In this document: piece after piece, positions 24,506 through 33,986 of the stretch
How the letters are laid out: every line of letters starts with the position of its first letter
Position numbering within the stretch: position 1 is the first letter of the stretch
NCBI RefSeq assembly: GCF_000172975.1
Contig: NZ_ABTR02000001.1
Coordinates: 1,216,501-1,280,500, forward strand
DNA length: 64,000 nt
Origin: Dethiosulfovibrio peptidovorans DSM 11002
GTDB taxonomy: Bacteria > Synergistota > Synergistia > Synergistales > Dethiosulfovibrionaceae
Reading direction: 5' to 3'
Notes under the pieces: generated by a model
What the model saw: only the letters and a program-made list of their open reading frames with translations
The model's database searches: none
Told to the model about the DNA's origin: nothing
Translations under genes and position numbers: made by a program

Positions 24506-25858
24506 TCAATTCACCTGCGAGGGGATCAATCTTTTTCTGTACCTGGCCAAAAGCCACATGGTCAACGATGCGGAGGCTATGTCGGCGGTAGGGTAAACCA
24601 GGAATACGCCCAACAACCCCAGATAGGGAGGCAGTATCAGGGCAAGGGGGATCAGGAGGAGAACCTGTCGACTCAGGGACAGCACCATGGACGGTCTGGA
24701 GAAGCCCAGCGACTGAAAGGTGGCTGTCCCTATTATCTGAAAGCCCACGACGAAGTACATCGATATAGCCACCCTGATGAAGCTTTTAGTGGTGTCTATC
24801 AGGGCGGGAGAGTCGGTGAACACCCTCACCAGAGGTCCCGGTACCGTCAGAAGCAGGGCCGAGGTGCCTAGGGATATTATCGAAGCCGATATCAGAGCCA
24901 GTTCCACAGCTTTCTTGGCCCTCATGTTGTCTCCCGCTCCGTAGGCGTACCCGACTATGGGCTGAAGGCCCTGGGCTATGCCGAAGATGGGCATTATGCT
25001 CAGGCTCAGCATTTTCTGAACGATGCCCTGAGCAGCCATGGCGTCGGTGCCTCCGTAGAAGCTGAGGCGGTTGAGAATGAGAACTCCCGCTACAGACTGG
25101 GCAGATAGCCTGGCGAACTCGGACCCCCCGACTGTCATGATCTCTTTCAGTATGGACCATCGAGGTCTCAAATTGGAGATGTGCAGCCTTACAGAGCTTC
25201 TGCCGGGAACCAGATAGTGGGCTACGGCCCATAAGAAGGTCACTCCCTGAGCTATGACCGTGGCGACGGCAGCTCCCGTCACCCCCATTTTCAATACGAA
25301 GATGAATATGGGGTCCAGAGCGATGTTCGTGACCGCCGAGAGGATCAGTGACATCATGGCGACCTTGGCGCTGCCCTCGGACCTTATCACGCAGTTCATC
25401 GTCATCCCACAGACCAGCAGGGAGGACCCAAGAAATATGGCCCCCAGGTAGTCTCGAATCAACGGAGCCAGCTCCGACGGAGCGCCGGTCAAGGCCACCA
25501 GGGTCGGCATAGAAAGTCTTCCTGCAGCGGAGACGAAGAGCCCCGCCACCAGTGCCATGAAGAAGGCGTTCCCCAGGGCGACCTCCGCTCGTTCGCTGTC
25601 TCCGGCTCCGAGGGAGCGGGAGACCAACGATGCGGCTCCGACCCCGACCATCATGGCCAGGGCGTGGACTATGAACTGTATCGGAAAGGCCGAAGCGATG
25701 GCTCCCAGGCCCAAAGGGCCTACCCCTCTTCCCACGAATATGGTGTCCACCACGTTATAGGACGCCATCACCAGCATTCCCGTCATGGCGGGTATGGACA
25801 GCTTGGTCAGGAGTCTCCCGACCGGCTCTTTTCCTAAAAACTCGGTCCTGTCCTTCAT
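24506..25858 (-). CDS. MATE family efflux transporter (second copy)
   Basis: This 450-residue protein has about 12 hydrophobic segments and the MATE N-terminal pattern ([20 protein letters not shown]). [18 protein letters not shown] follows, as in the NorM/DinF-like branch. The ATG at 25858 is preceded by AGGAGGG, and a TATAAT -10 box lies about 35 bases upstream (25893-25898). It exports an unknown compound with Na+ or H+ coupling. It is related to the MATE at 1307-2674 but clearly diverged. It stops about 50 bases before the nitroreductase operon on the same strand, so read-through into that operon is possible. Confidence 0.88.
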   Translation of the reverse strand: MKDRTEFLGKEPVGRLLTKLSIPAMTGMLVMASYNVVDTIFVGRGVGPLGLGAIASAFPIQFIVHALAMMVGVGAASLVSRSLGAGDSERAEVALGNAFFMALVAGLFVSAAGRLSMPTLVALTGAPSELAPLIRDYLGAIFLGSSLLVCGMTMNCVIRSEGSAKVAMMSLILSAVTNIALDPIFIFVLKMGVTGAAVATVIAQGVTFLWAVAHYLVPGRSSVRLHISNLRPRWSILKEIMTVGGSEFARLSAQSVAGVLILNRLSFYGGTDAMAAQGIVQKMLSLSIMPIFGIAQGLQPIVGYAYGAGDNMRAKKAVELALISASIISLGTSALLLTVPGPLVRVFTDSPALIDTTKSFIRVAISMYFVVGFQIIGTATFQSLGFSRPSMVLSLSRQVLLLIPLALILPPYLGLLGVFLVYPTADIASASLTMWLLARYRKRLIPSQVN

Positions 25859-26005
25859 CGCAGAACCCTCCTCTTATCTTAATGTCCCGGGTATTATACA
25901 CGTTTTTCCCCTTGATCCTCTTGACATTCCTTTACTTTTTGTGGCTCTAATATATAAAGAAGCGGGCTTATCTCCGTTCCACGGTTCTGAAGAGACCTCG
26001 ATGTG

Positions 26006-26019
26006 TTACCATATGGTAA
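26006..26019. promoter_or_regulatory. perfect 14-bp palindrome upstream of the second chemoreceptor gene
   Basis: TTACCATATGGTAA is a perfect palindrome, 51 bases before the GTG start of the chemoreceptor gene. Its size and position suit a dimeric regulator site. No known regulator can be named from the sequence. Confidence 0.3.
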
Positions 26020-26069
26020 AGGTTCGATCCTTATTAGGAAGTCTTAATAGATTGGAAGAGGTGTTGCGA

Positions 26070-28211
26070 GTGGGGTTCAAGCGGAGTCTACAGCTCAAGA
26101 TAGTGGCGATGGTACTGACGGTGGTGCTCGTGGTGTTCGCCGGAATGATCGGGACCATCTCCTACATGAATCGCAGGGAAAGTATGGAGCAGGCCAGGGA
26201 TCTGGCCATGAGCCGTTCGACCGAGTTCGCCAATCAGATGAAACTCCGGTTGGACTCGGGGCTGGAGGTGGCTCGGACTCTGGGGCACGTGTTGGAGGGG
26301 CTGGTTCGCACCGACGAGGGCAACCGGGAGATGGTTAACAGCATCCTCTCCGAGACCCTGAAGGCCAATCCCGATTTCTTCGGACTATGGACCTGCTGGG
26401 AGCCGGACGCATTCGACGGCCAGGATTACGCCTACGCCTACATAGAGGGACACGACGAGACCGGCCGCTTCATTCCCTACTGGTTTAAGGACGGAGGCGA
26501 GGTGAAGCTGGTCCCTCTTGAGGGATACGATACCCCCGGAGAGGGAGATTTCTACCTGGTGCCGATGGAGAGAGGAAGGGAGACCATTTTGGAACCCTTC
26601 CAGTACGACACGGGAGACCGAACCGTGACCTTGACCAGTCTCGTAGTTCCTATAGAGATAGACGGGACCAAGGTAGGAGCGGTCGGAGTAGATATTTCTG
26701 TAGACTCTTTGAACGGTATCAACGACGAGGCCAAACTCTACGATACCGGCTTCGGGCGGCTTATGTCCGCCAAGGGGGTCGTAGTGGCCCATCCGGATCA
26801 CGACAGGATAGGAAAGCCCATAGGCGAGACGGTAGGGGATAGGGGAGCATACTTTCTGAAAAAAATCGCTTCCGGCGATAGCTGGTTCGACGAGGCATGG
26901 TCTGTCTCATTGAACGACATGGTCTATAAGGCATTCGCCCCGGTGATCGTAGGAGATACCGGAACGCCCTGGAGCTTCGGGGCCGTCATAGAGAAGGGCG
27001 AGGTCATGGAGGCCTCCGATCGGATGCTCTATTTTACGTTGGTGATAGCGGCGGCGGGGCTCGTCTTGGTGGTCGGAGCCGTATGGCTGGTGGCGGGAAG
27101 AATCGTTCGTCCCCTCAGAAAAATCTCGGAGATGGCCGCTAGAGCTCAAGAGGGCGACCTCACCATGACCAGGGAGGACTTCGGAGTCGACTCCGAGGAC
27201 GAGATCGGAACCGTCGTGGACGGCCTCTCCGCCATGGTGGCCTCCCAGGCCGAATCGGTGGCCCAGATCGACATGGCGGCCAAGGCGGTGTCCCGTATAT
27301 CGAAGGAGCTTCTGGAACTGTCCGGCAGGACCAACTCGTCGGTGGAGACGGTTGAGACCGGGCTGGCTCAGACCTCCGAGCTCTCCGAATCGAACAGCGC
27401 CTCCATAGAGGAGACCACCGCTGGGATAGAGGAGGTCGCCAGCGGAGCCCAGACCATGGCGAAGTCCGCGGCGGACGGAGCCACTGCGGGACGGGAGGCT
27501 GGCGAGACAGCCAGGTCCTCGGTGGACAAGGTGGAGGCGGTGGTCCGTGATCTCTCGGACGTGGAGAGACAATCGGCCGAGAGCGTAGAGGCCATGGAGG
27601 AACTTGGGGCGGCCGTCAGGGACATCGCCGGATTTGTCGAGACCATAACGGCCATAGCCGATCAGACGAACCTTCTGGCCCTGAACGCCGCGATAGAGGC
27701 GGCCCGGGCGGGCGAAGCCGGAAGGGGATTCGCGGTCGTGGCTGAGGAGGTCCGCAAGCTGGCGGAGGAGTCCAATTCCGCCGCGGGAGAGGTAGCCAAG
27801 CTTATGGAGGGTCTTGAGGCCAACTCCAGACAATCCATAGCCGTGACGGAGGAGACCGGCAAGGTCATCACCGACATAGTGGCGAGGGGCAAGGAGGCCG
27901 GGGCGGACCTGAAGGACGCTCTGGGAAAGATCTCCACGGTCGTGGAGGCCATAGACAGCGTGGCGGCCATATCGCAGGAACAGGCGGCCTCCAGTCAGGA
28001 GATGGCCTCCGCCATGGACCAGATAACCATGGGGACCACGAAGATAGCCGAGTCCGTCAGGGAGATGACCGAGTCGGCCGGAGAGGCCAGGAAGGCCGCC
28101 CACTCTGTCGCCGAGATGGCGAAGGAGTTGGACCTCCAGGGAGATGACCTGACTGCCAGGATCGCCCGTTTCAAGGTGAGGGAGGGCGAAAGGGCCATAG
28201 TCTCCCGATAG
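26070..28211 (+). CDS. methyl-accepting chemotaxis protein (dCache type)
   Basis: This chemoreceptor has about 713 residues. The GTG start at 26070 follows an AGAGG site; the upstream open frame has no better start. A transmembrane segment at about 12-30 is followed by a large dCache sensor region ([14 protein letters not shown], and [11 protein letters not shown] near 208). A second membrane segment lies at about 317-340, then HAMP and a signalling domain with the [19 protein letters not shown] tip near 531-549. It probably senses small organic ligands outside the cell. A strong terminator follows directly. Confidence 0.93.
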   Translation: MGFKRSLQLKIVAMVLTVVLVVFAGMIGTISYMNRRESMEQARDLAMSRSTEFANQMKLRLDSGLEVARTLGHVLEGLVRTDEGNREMVNSILSETLKANPDFFGLWTCWEPDAFDGQDYAYAYIEGHDETGRFIPYWFKDGGEVKLVPLEGYDTPGEGDFYLVPMERGRETILEPFQYDTGDRTVTLTSLVVPIEIDGTKVGAVGVDISVDSLNGINDEAKLYDTGFGRLMSAKGVVVAHPDHDRIGKPIGETVGDRGAYFLKKIASGDSWFDEAWSVSLNDMVYKAFAPVIVGDTGTPWSFGAVIEKGEVMEASDRMLYFTLVIAAAGLVLVVGAVWLVAGRIVRPLRKISEMAARAQEGDLTMTREDFGVDSEDEIGTVVDGLSAMVASQAESVAQIDMAAKAVSRISKELLELSGRTNSSVETVETGLAQTSELSESNSASIEETTAGIEEVASGAQTMAKSAADGATAGREAGETARSSVDKVEAVVRDLSDVERQSAESVEAMEELGAAVRDIAGFVETITAIADQTNLLALNAAIEAARAGEAGRGFAVVAEEVRKLAEESNSAAGEVAKLMEGLEANSRQSIAVTEETGKVITDIVARGKEAGADLKDALGKISTVVEAIDSVAAISQEQAASSQEMASAMDQITMGTTKIAESVREMTESAGEARKAAHSVAEMAKELDLQGDDLTARIARFKVREGERAIVSR

Positions 28212-28218
28212 CCGCCAT

Positions 28219-28259
28219 ATAGAAAAGCGCCCGTCCGATCGGACGGGCGCTTTTCTATA
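28219..28259. terminator. bidirectional terminator between chemoreceptor and YeiH genes
   Basis: AGAAAAGCGCCCGTCC and its exact complement flank a four-base centre, giving a perfect inverted repeat of 36 bases with T-rich ends on both strands. It ends both convergent genes; the YeiH stop codon sits at its right edge. Confidence 0.9.
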
Positions 28260-29196
28260 TGGACAGATCCACCAGGCCGGACTTTATCAGTCCCAGCGAT
28301 ATGGAGGCGACGAGCATCCATAGGGACAGGGCGCAGATAAGGGGCCTTCCTCCCGCCTTTCTCAGATCCTCCAGGGTCAGCCCCGCTCCCACCAGGAACA
28401 GAGTGGCGGTCATGAGCCTCTTACCGACGGAGGCCAGAGTAGTCCAGGCCGGATCGGCCTGGGGCAGGAGGGTACGTATCAAGGCGGCGGCGAGAAATCC
28501 GACGAGAAACCACTGTATCCTGGCCTTCGAGTTCCTCCTGTGAAGCCTTGCGGCTGCGAAGGATACCGGCACTATCCACAGGGCCCTGGTCAACTTAACC
28601 GTGGTGGCCAGGGCTAGGGCGGCCATCCCGTAGGCGGCTCCGGCTCCGACCACGCTGCTGGTGTCGTGTATTGCCAGGGCAGCCCAGAGTCCGAACTGAT
28701 CCTGGGTGAGGCCGAAAAAGTGTCCTATCGGGGGGAAGATCACCAGGGCGACCCCGTTGAGGAGGAATACCACCGCCATGGCCACTGCCGTGTCCGCTCC
28801 GGACGCCCCGATGGCCGGAGCTATGGCGGCTATGGCGCTTCCTCCGCATATGGCTGTGCCTCCGCTGAGGAGGGTGGACAGATCTCTATCCACTTTAAGG
28901 GCCTTGCCGAGAGCCCATCCCAAGGCCAAGGTGCATCCTATGCTTACCGCCGTTATGCCCAGCGACTCGGAGCCGACCTTGAGGACGACCCCTATCTGAA
29001 GACCGAAGCCTAGAAGGACCACCGAACCCTGAAGCAGATATTTCCCCGCTCTGGACGTGTAGGCCCTGGCGGGGTTCCCCACGGTAAGCCCCAGCAGCGC
29101 CCCTATGCACAGCCCTGTCGCCGGTGAAGAGGTCGCAGCGCTCAGCATGAAGGCCAGGACCAGCCAGGGAAAGGGGCCTCTCGTTATGTTTCCCAT
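28255..29196 (-). CDS. YeiH/UPF0324 family membrane transporter
   Basis: This integral membrane protein of 313 residues has about ten hydrophobic segments. It carries family motifs LLSGGTAICGGSAIAAIAP (about 107-125) and HDTSSVVGAGAAYG near 178-191. The family is annotated as putative sulfate or sulfite-related exporters; the substrate is not proven. It is divergent from a LysR-type gene, the arrangement seen for yeiH/yeiE in E. coli and for sulfonate or sulfite-responsive loci. The LysR protein is therefore the likely regulator. Confidence 0.85.
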   Translation of the reverse strand: MGNITRGPFPWLVLAFMLSAATSSPATGLCIGALLGLTVGNPARAYTSRAGKYLLQGSVVLLGFGLQIGVVLKVGSESLGITAVSIGCTLALGWALGKALKVDRDLSTLLSGGTAICGGSAIAAIAPAIGASGADTAVAMAVVFLLNGVALVIFPPIGHFFGLTQDQFGLWAALAIHDTSSVVGAGAAYGMAALALATTVKLTRALWIVPVSFAAARLHRRNSKARIQWFLVGFLAAALIRTLLPQADPAWTTLASVGKRLMTATLFLVGAGLTLEDLRKAGGRPLICALSLWMLVASISLGLIKSGLVDLSI

Positions 29197-29310
29197 TTTC
29201 GCATCTCTCCGTTTCGTCCAAGTCTTTGCCTCTAAAGACCGGCGTCAAAGCCCTCTCGGAGAACCGGCGTTTTTAGCGGCACCCGTATATTACATTCGGA
29301 GGATCGTTGC

Positions 29311-29325
29311 ATCCAACTCATGGAT
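29311..29325. promoter_or_regulatory. candidate LysR operator between yeiH-like and lysR-like genes
   Basis: ATCCA-N5-TGGAT is an interrupted palindrome in the divergent intergenic region, about 20 bases before the LysR start. LysR-type proteins bind interrupted palindromes of this size and often control both divergent genes. The T-N11-A core is not exact. Confidence 0.3.
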
Positions 29326-29344
29326 ATGATATGTTTCATCAATT

Positions 29345-30253
29345 ATGTCGATCGATAGAGACGTCACCATAAGACAGATAGAGATATTCGCCGAGGTAGC
29401 CAGATCGGGCAATTTGACCTCCGCCGCGGGAAGGCTGGGGTTGTCCCAGTCCGCGGCCAGTATGGCTCTGAAGGAGCTGGAGAGGCTTCTGGATGGGCCG
29501 CTTTTCGGAAGGATCGGACGGGGCTTGGTTTTGAACGACAGAGGCAGGCTCCTGCTTCCTCTGGCGGAAGACGTCCTGGGCTCTGTACGGGATTTCACCT
29601 CTGTGGGGCGCTCCGGAGACGAGCCGTCCGGAGATCTCACGGTGGCCTGTAGCACCACCATAGCCAACTACCTTTTCCCCTTTCACATGAAGGCCTTCAT
29701 GGACGAATATCCCAGGATCTCTTTGATCCTGAAGGTCGGTAACACCATGGAGATAGAGGAGGAGATATCGAAGGGCTGTGCCGATATAGGGCTGGTGGAG
29801 GGGGAGCTTAGAGGAGAGCACCTGAGATCCGAGGACTGGATAAGGGACGATCTGTCGATATTCTGTTCGCCTCAGGATCCTCTAGCCAGGGAGAGCCTTG
29901 TCTCGCCGATTCGGCTGTCGAAGGAGTGCTGGATTTTGAGGGAGGACGGTTCCGGCACCTTGAGCACCATAATGGCGGCGCTGGACCGGGAGGGGGTGTC
30001 ATTGTCCCGAACCGTCAGGATAGGCCACACCGAGGCCATAAAGAGGGCCGTCGAGGCCGGTATGGGCATAAGCTGTCTCTCCCGGTTCGCGGTGGAGAGG
30101 GAGGTGGCCCGGGGAGATCTGGCCCTGGTGGACACGTCTTTGACTCCGAGTAGATGGTTCCGGATTATCACCCACCGTAGAAACGGAGGAGGCCCCGCCT
30201 TTTCCGCCATGACGGGGTGGCTGAGGGACCACAGGTTCTCGGTCGGTCTCTAA
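29345..30253 (+). CDS. LysR-family transcriptional regulator
   Basis: This 302-residue protein has an N-terminal winged helix-turn-helix (about 8-65, including AEVARSGNLTSAAGRLGLSQ and the SMALKELERLL recognition region). A periplasmic-binding-like effector domain follows (about 95-295). It resembles the CysL/YeiE branch in the VACSTTIANYLFP stretch at the start of the effector domain. It is transcribed away from the YeiH-type exporter and probably controls it. The inducer could be a sulfur anion by analogy, which is inference. The start lies in a short AT-rich region with no strong ribosome-binding site. Confidence 0.88.
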   Translation: MSIDRDVTIRQIEIFAEVARSGNLTSAAGRLGLSQSAASMALKELERLLDGPLFGRIGRGLVLNDRGRLLLPLAEDVLGSVRDFTSVGRSGDEPSGDLTVACSTTIANYLFPFHMKAFMDEYPRISLILKVGNTMEIEEEISKGCADIGLVEGELRGEHLRSEDWIRDDLSIFCSPQDPLARESLVSPIRLSKECWILREDGSGTLSTIMAALDREGVSLSRTVRIGHTEAIKRAVEAGMGISCLSRFAVEREVARGDLALVDTSLTPSRWFRIITHRRNGGGPAFSAMTGWLRDHRFSVGL

Positions 30254-30369
30254 TTCTACAAGAATAACAAGAAAGAATAGAGCTCTTTTCTTTTTGTTGG
30301 GACTCCCCTATAATTTCGGTCGGGCCTCCTCCGTTGGAGGTTATCGACTTTATGAAAAGGGGTAGTGGT

Positions 30370-30933
30370 ATGAAAAACAAGACTCTGGTTCTCATGGCTC
30401 TCTGCATAGCGATAAACATGGGGTTGGGGCAGATCGCATCCAGCCTGAAGCTTCCCATCTTCCTGGACTCAATAGGGACCATATTGGCGGCCCTTCTCAT
30501 GGGGCCCTGGGTAGGTATGGCTACCGGTCTTTTCACCAACCTAATATGGGGGCTTCTCACCGGCCCCATAGCGGCGGCCTTCGCCCCCGTAGCCATGGTG
30601 ATAGGCTTGGTGGCCGGATTCACGGCTCGCAGGGGGATGTTCAGGTCCCTGCCCATGGTCGTAGTCTCCGGCGTCGTGATGACGATCTTCGTCACGATCG
30701 TGGCAACCCCCATAAGGACCTATCTGTTCGGAGGAGTTACAGGTTCCGGAGCGGATTTCTTCGTGGCCTATATGAACGCCGTCGGACAGAATCTGTTGAA
30801 GTCCGTCGCGATCACAGTTATAGGGAGCAACCTGGTGGACAAGGTGGTCAGCTGTCTCATCGGCTGGATGTTGGTGAAACGCCTTCCCGAGCGGATACGT
30901 TCCCTCTTCCCGCTTGCGGGCGAGGCGGTCTGA
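30370..30933 (+). CDS. ECF transporter substrate-binding (S) component
   Basis: This membrane protein of about 187 residues has six hydrophobic segments and the S-component pattern near the N terminus (AINMGLGQIASSLKLPIFLD, about 13-32). It captures a vitamin-type substrate for import through an energy-coupling factor. The ATG at 30370 follows AAGGGG; an alternative ATG at 30352 follows GGAGG. Basic residues end the protein. The substrate is not evident from sequence. The next gene is the cognate fused T-A-A subunit, and a NiaR-type regulator lies further downstream, so niacin is a candidate by context only. Confidence 0.8.
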   Translation: MKNKTLVLMALCIAINMGLGQIASSLKLPIFLDSIGTILAALLMGPWVGMATGLFTNLIWGLLTGPIAAAFAPVAMVIGLVAGFTARRGMFRSLPMVVVSGVVMTIFVTIVATPIRTYLFGGVTGSGADFFVAYMNAVGQNLLKSVAITVIGSNLVDKVVSCLIGWMLVKRLPERIRSLFPLAGEAV

Positions 30934-30939
30934 TCTCCC

Positions 30940-32997
30940 TTGGTGTACTTTCTATTTTGGTCTTTGTGGGTCGGAAGCTCCATGGCGCTTCCGGCCTTTC
31001 CCTTTGTGGCTGTCATGGCCTGCCTATCGTCCTGTTCCCTGATCTTATGGCCCAGGGCCAGGCATCGTCTGATATCTCTGGTCTACCTTATGGTACCTCT
31101 TGCCCTTGGCTTCTGGCTTATACACGGCGGCTTTTTCGCCAGACTCGTAGGATCGGAAGCCGTCGGAGCCAGGCCTCTATGGGCGATGGGGCTGTGGCTT
31201 CGTATCCTGTCGGTGGTGTCCATGTCACAGCTTCTTCTGGAGTACTTTCCTCCGAGAAGGATCGTGAAGGCCCTTTTGAACGGGCCGGCTCCCGATGGGA
31301 TCGCCTATCTGATGGCGAGTCCTCTGCTGCTGGCCGAACAGATCAAGGTCAGGATAGGGGAGATTCGAGAGGCCCAGCTCGCAAGAGGCGTCAGGGTAAA
31401 GGGGTCAATTAGGGAGCGGTTCTCGTCTCTGTCCGCTCTGGTGTTTCCCCTGGTGTTGGGGTTGTTGAACGATCTTCCGGCAAGGAGCGCCGCGTTGGAC
31501 ATGAAGGGATTCGGTTTTTTCCCCGGAAGTTCCAAGAAAAAAGGTGAAGAAGAATCCTTGAAATTACCGGAGGATAGTTTGACGGAAGAAGACCCCGTCT
31601 TGTCCGTGGACCGGTTGGTCCTGCGCTCTTCCAAAAATGGAGAACCCGTATTGGAGGTTCCTGAGCTTACGCTATTTCCGGGAGAATGGCTCTTGGTGGA
31701 GGGGGGCAACGGAAGCGGCAAGTCCAGCCTGGCCGCCGCCCTATCCGGGGCGATTCCGGAACATAGAGGGGGGTACCTGGAGGGGACTGTCTCAGTAACG
31801 GGTAAGGATATCCGTCCTTTAGGATGTCTCCATCTGTCCGACAAGGTCCAATGGGTGCAGCAGATACCGGGGCTTTCCATGTCGGGGTGTTGCTACTCCG
31901 TCTGGGACGAGATCTCTTTCGGTCCGGGGAATCTGTCGATTTCCCCCGAAAAGGTTGAGCTCAGGGTGAAGAGGGCTATGGATTTGCTCGGCATATCCCA
32001 TCTTAGGGATAGAAATCCGATCGAACTGTCCGGCGGAGAGGCCCAGAAGACTGCCTTTGCCTCCTCTCTGGCCATGTCTCCCAGGCTGTTGATCCTGGAC
32101 GAGGCCTTTTCCAGGATAGCCTCCGCCGACGTACCTGTGATAGCTGCAGGGCTCAGGGAATGGTCCGGGGAAAGCGGCTGCTCCGTGGTGCTTCTGGAAC
32201 GGGACGGAGAGCCCTTTAAGGAGTTTTGCGATCAGAAAGGCTTTCTGGAGGGCGGATCGCTGGTTTTAGACGCAGGGGATCACGTTCGTCCTCGTCTCGA
32301 GGGGGCGGTCCAGGGAGGCGTCTCCGGAGGAAGATCTCTGCTTGAGTTCCGGGATCTTGGGTTTTCCTGGCGGCCCGAAAAACCCTCCGTTTTCGATTCT
32401 ATAGACGGGGTGGTACGAGAAGGGGAGAGGATCGCCTTGGTAGGGCCCAACGGGGCGGGAAAGTCGACTTTGATGAGACTCTGCTCCGGATTGATCTCCC
32501 CCGATTCGGGATCTATCGAGCTGGACGGTCTGGACGTGGGATCCATGGATCCCGAGCTCAGGGCCTCCAGGGTCGGTTTTCTTTTTCAGGACGCGGAGAG
32601 GCAGATCTTTCACTCTACCGTGGCGGAGGAGGTCCTGTTTTCACTGAGGAAGGAACAGCTGTCGATGTCGGAAAAAGAGGCTTGCCTCGAGAGGGCTCTG
32701 TCCGACACCGGTCTCTCCGGTATGGAGAAGAGACACCCTCTAGACCTGAACTCGGCGGAACGACGGATGGTGGCCGTGGCGTCCCTGGCTGTCAAGGACC
32801 TTGATATGTTGCTGCTGGACGAGCCCACCAGAGACTTCGACAGCCGATGGATGATTATTTTCGAGAACTGGCTGGAGCGTCAGAGGGGAGCCGTGTTGGC
32901 GGTAAGCCACGATCCCGACTTCGTCTCCCGTTTCTTCCCGACAGTGTGGACCTTGAAGAACGGGAGCTTGGCCTCCCGGCGGATAGAGGTGTCTTGA
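30940..32997 (+). CDS. fused ECF transporter: T component plus two ABC ATPases in one chain
   Basis: This 685-residue protein joins three subunits that are normally separate. Residues about 1-200 are a CbiQ-like T component with four or five membrane segments and the coupling motif AQLARGVRVKG near 146. A charged linker (about 200-215) leads to the first ATPase: Walker A GGNGSGKSS near 255, signature LSGGE near 364, Walker B LLILDEAF. The second ATPase has Walker A GPNGAGKST near 502 and Walker B LLLDEPT near 622, but its signature reads LNSAE. The start is TTG or the adjacent GTG. It powers the S component directly upstream. Confidence 0.9.
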   Translation: MVYFLFWSLWVGSSMALPAFPFVAVMACLSSCSLILWPRARHRLISLVYLMVPLALGFWLIHGGFFARLVGSEAVGARPLWAMGLWLRILSVVSMSQLLLEYFPPRRIVKALLNGPAPDGIAYLMASPLLLAEQIKVRIGEIREAQLARGVRVKGSIRERFSSLSALVFPLVLGLLNDLPARSAALDMKGFGFFPGSSKKKGEEESLKLPEDSLTEEDPVLSVDRLVLRSSKNGEPVLEVPELTLFPGEWLLVEGGNGSGKSSLAAALSGAIPEHRGGYLEGTVSVTGKDIRPLGCLHLSDKVQWVQQIPGLSMSGCCYSVWDEISFGPGNLSISPEKVELRVKRAMDLLGISHLRDRNPIELSGGEAQKTAFASSLAMSPRLLILDEAFSRIASADVPVIAAGLREWSGESGCSVVLLERDGEPFKEFCDQKGFLEGGSLVLDAGDHVRPRLEGAVQGGVSGGRSLLEFRDLGFSWRPEKPSVFDSIDGVVREGERIALVGPNGAGKSTLMRLCSGLISPDSGSIELDGLDVGSMDPELRASRVGFLFQDAERQIFHSTVAEEVLFSLRKEQLSMSEKEACLERALSDTGLSGMEKRHPLDLNSAERRMVAVASLAVKDLDMLLLDEPTRDFDSRWMIIFENWLERQRGAVLAVSHDPDFVSRFFPTVWTLKNGSLASRRIEVS

Positions 32998-33045
32998 GGG
33001 CATCTCTACGAGGAAACTCGGACGCGAGTTTTTAGAGATGTCCAT
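32998..33045 (-). repeat. miniature (internally deleted) copy of the structured repeat
   Basis: On the minus strand this 48-bp piece matches the first 36 or so bases of repeat copy 1: the GGACATCTCTAAAAACTC end, then CGTCCGAGTTTCCTC. It is joined directly to the terminal TAGAGATGCCC. The stems, the core and both GTCCT hairpins are gone, but the terminal inverted repeats remain. It starts immediately after the stop codon of the fused ECF gene. Confidence 0.75.
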
Positions 33046-33231
33046 CGGTACTTTTGACGACCTTGAGAAAGCCGTAACGAGTGCTCTCTATAAGGAATAG
33101 CTTATTTTGGGTTTGAAATATACGCATGGAAATAAGTTTCTAAATGGAGACTTATTTTTTTATTCTGCCTATCGCTCTGTTTCTTGTATGTCTGCTACTA
33201 GCTGCTATAATCTGATCGAGGAGGTGTCCCC
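33046..33231 (+). other. AT-rich intergenic region ahead of niaR, with a weak terminator-like hairpin
   Basis: This 186-base stretch is markedly more AT-rich than its neighbours. At 33131-33161 AATAAGTTTC pairs with GAGACTTATT (one T-G pair) around TAAATG and is followed by TTTTT. That suits a weak terminator, or a regulator site overlapping the niaR promoter. No reading frame is supported. Confidence 0.45.
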
Positions 33232-33747
33232 ATGGGAGACAGAAGAGACCGTCTCGACGCCTTGGCCGGTATCCTAAGAGGTTCGGAGGGGCCGATCAGC
33301 GGAGTGGAGCTGGCGGAGCGCTTGGGGGTAAGCCGTCAGGCCATAGTGCAGGACATAGCCACCCTTAGGGAGGAGGGGCTTCCGATAGTGGCAACGTCCC
33401 GAGGGTATAGAGAGGAGCGTCGTCCTCCCTCTTTCAGAAGGAGTTTCGCCGTCTGTCATCAGGTCGATCAGATATACCGCGAGCTTTCATTGGTCGTCTC
33501 CATAGGAGGAAGGGTCCTGGACGTCTTCATAGATCATCCCATATACGGCGAGCTAAGGGGCAACGTGGACGTAGGGTCCCAGGAGGACGTGGACCGATTT
33601 CTGACCTTGATGGAGACCACCGGTCGCCATCCACTGCTCTCTTTGTCCGACGGGTTCCACCTTCACACTGTGGAGGCCCCGAGCGAGAAGGTACTACAGG
33701 ATATCGAGGAGGGACTGAGGAACGCCGGGTTTCTCGTGAGCTTCTAG
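33232..33747 (+). CDS. niaR: NiaR-type transcriptional repressor (HTH_11 plus 3H domain)
   Basis: This 171-residue regulator has an N-terminal winged helix (about 8-58, ELAERLGVSRQAIVQDIATLRE). The C-terminal 3H domain carries three conserved His positions: H76 (with E84), H102 and H143/H145. The spacing of H76, E84, H143 and H145 matches the metal site described for the family. NiaR represses NAD-precursor uptake and synthesis genes when nicotinate is available. The GAGGAGG site before the ATG is strong. Neighbours are the ECF transporter upstream and a sodium symporter downstream, and either could be its target. Confidence 0.9.
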   Translation: MGDRRDRLDALAGILRGSEGPISGVELAERLGVSRQAIVQDIATLREEGLPIVATSRGYREERRPPSFRRSFAVCHQVDQIYRELSLVVSIGGRVLDVFIDHPIYGELRGNVDVGSQEDVDRFLTLMETTGRHPLLSLSDGFHLHTVEAPSEKVLQDIEEGLRNAGFLVSF

Positions 33748-33789
33748 CTTTTCGAACGATTCGATTACCCAGAAGGAAGTGTTGGTCAT

Positions 33790-33984
33790 ATGAGAAAAAA
33801 AGAAAGGCTTTGGTTGATGTGGATGGCTGTCGTTACAGTGCTGGACGTGGCCCTTCCCTTCGGTGTTTTGAGGGAAAGCGGGTCTTTGAGAGGGGCTTTC
33901 TCCGTTTGGCTCGTGTTGACCCTGGCGGTCGTCCTCTCCGGGGCTATCTATACCGGTTCCTGGGGAACCGAGAGGAGACCCTAG
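33790..33984 (+). CDS. small two-span membrane protein, probable accessory subunit of the symporter
   Basis: This 64-residue protein has two hydrophobic segments (about 8-28 and 36-56). Its size and place match the small YhdT/DUF997-like or DUF4212-like proteins encoded just before sodium:solute symporters. Its stop codon is two bases before the symporter ATG, which suggests coupled translation and a stoichiometric role. An AAGGAAG site precedes the ATG. The role of such subunits is not settled. Confidence 0.75.
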   Translation: MRKKERLWLMWMAVVTVLDVALPFGVLRESGSLRGAFSVWLVLTLAVVLSGAIYTGSWGTERRP

Positions 33985-33986
33985 CC

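Noticed and set aside
25785-26069. N-terminal extension of the second chemoreceptor frame
   Set aside because: It would run through the divergent MATE start region and the palindrome at 26006. The GTG at 26070 has a ribosome-binding site and begins right before the first membrane segment.
26907-28103. Long minus-strand frame of almost 400 codons inside the second chemoreceptor gene
   Set aside because: Gly/Leu/Arg/His-rich translation antisense to a chemoreceptor with intact HAMP and signalling motifs; no ribosome-binding site or family match.
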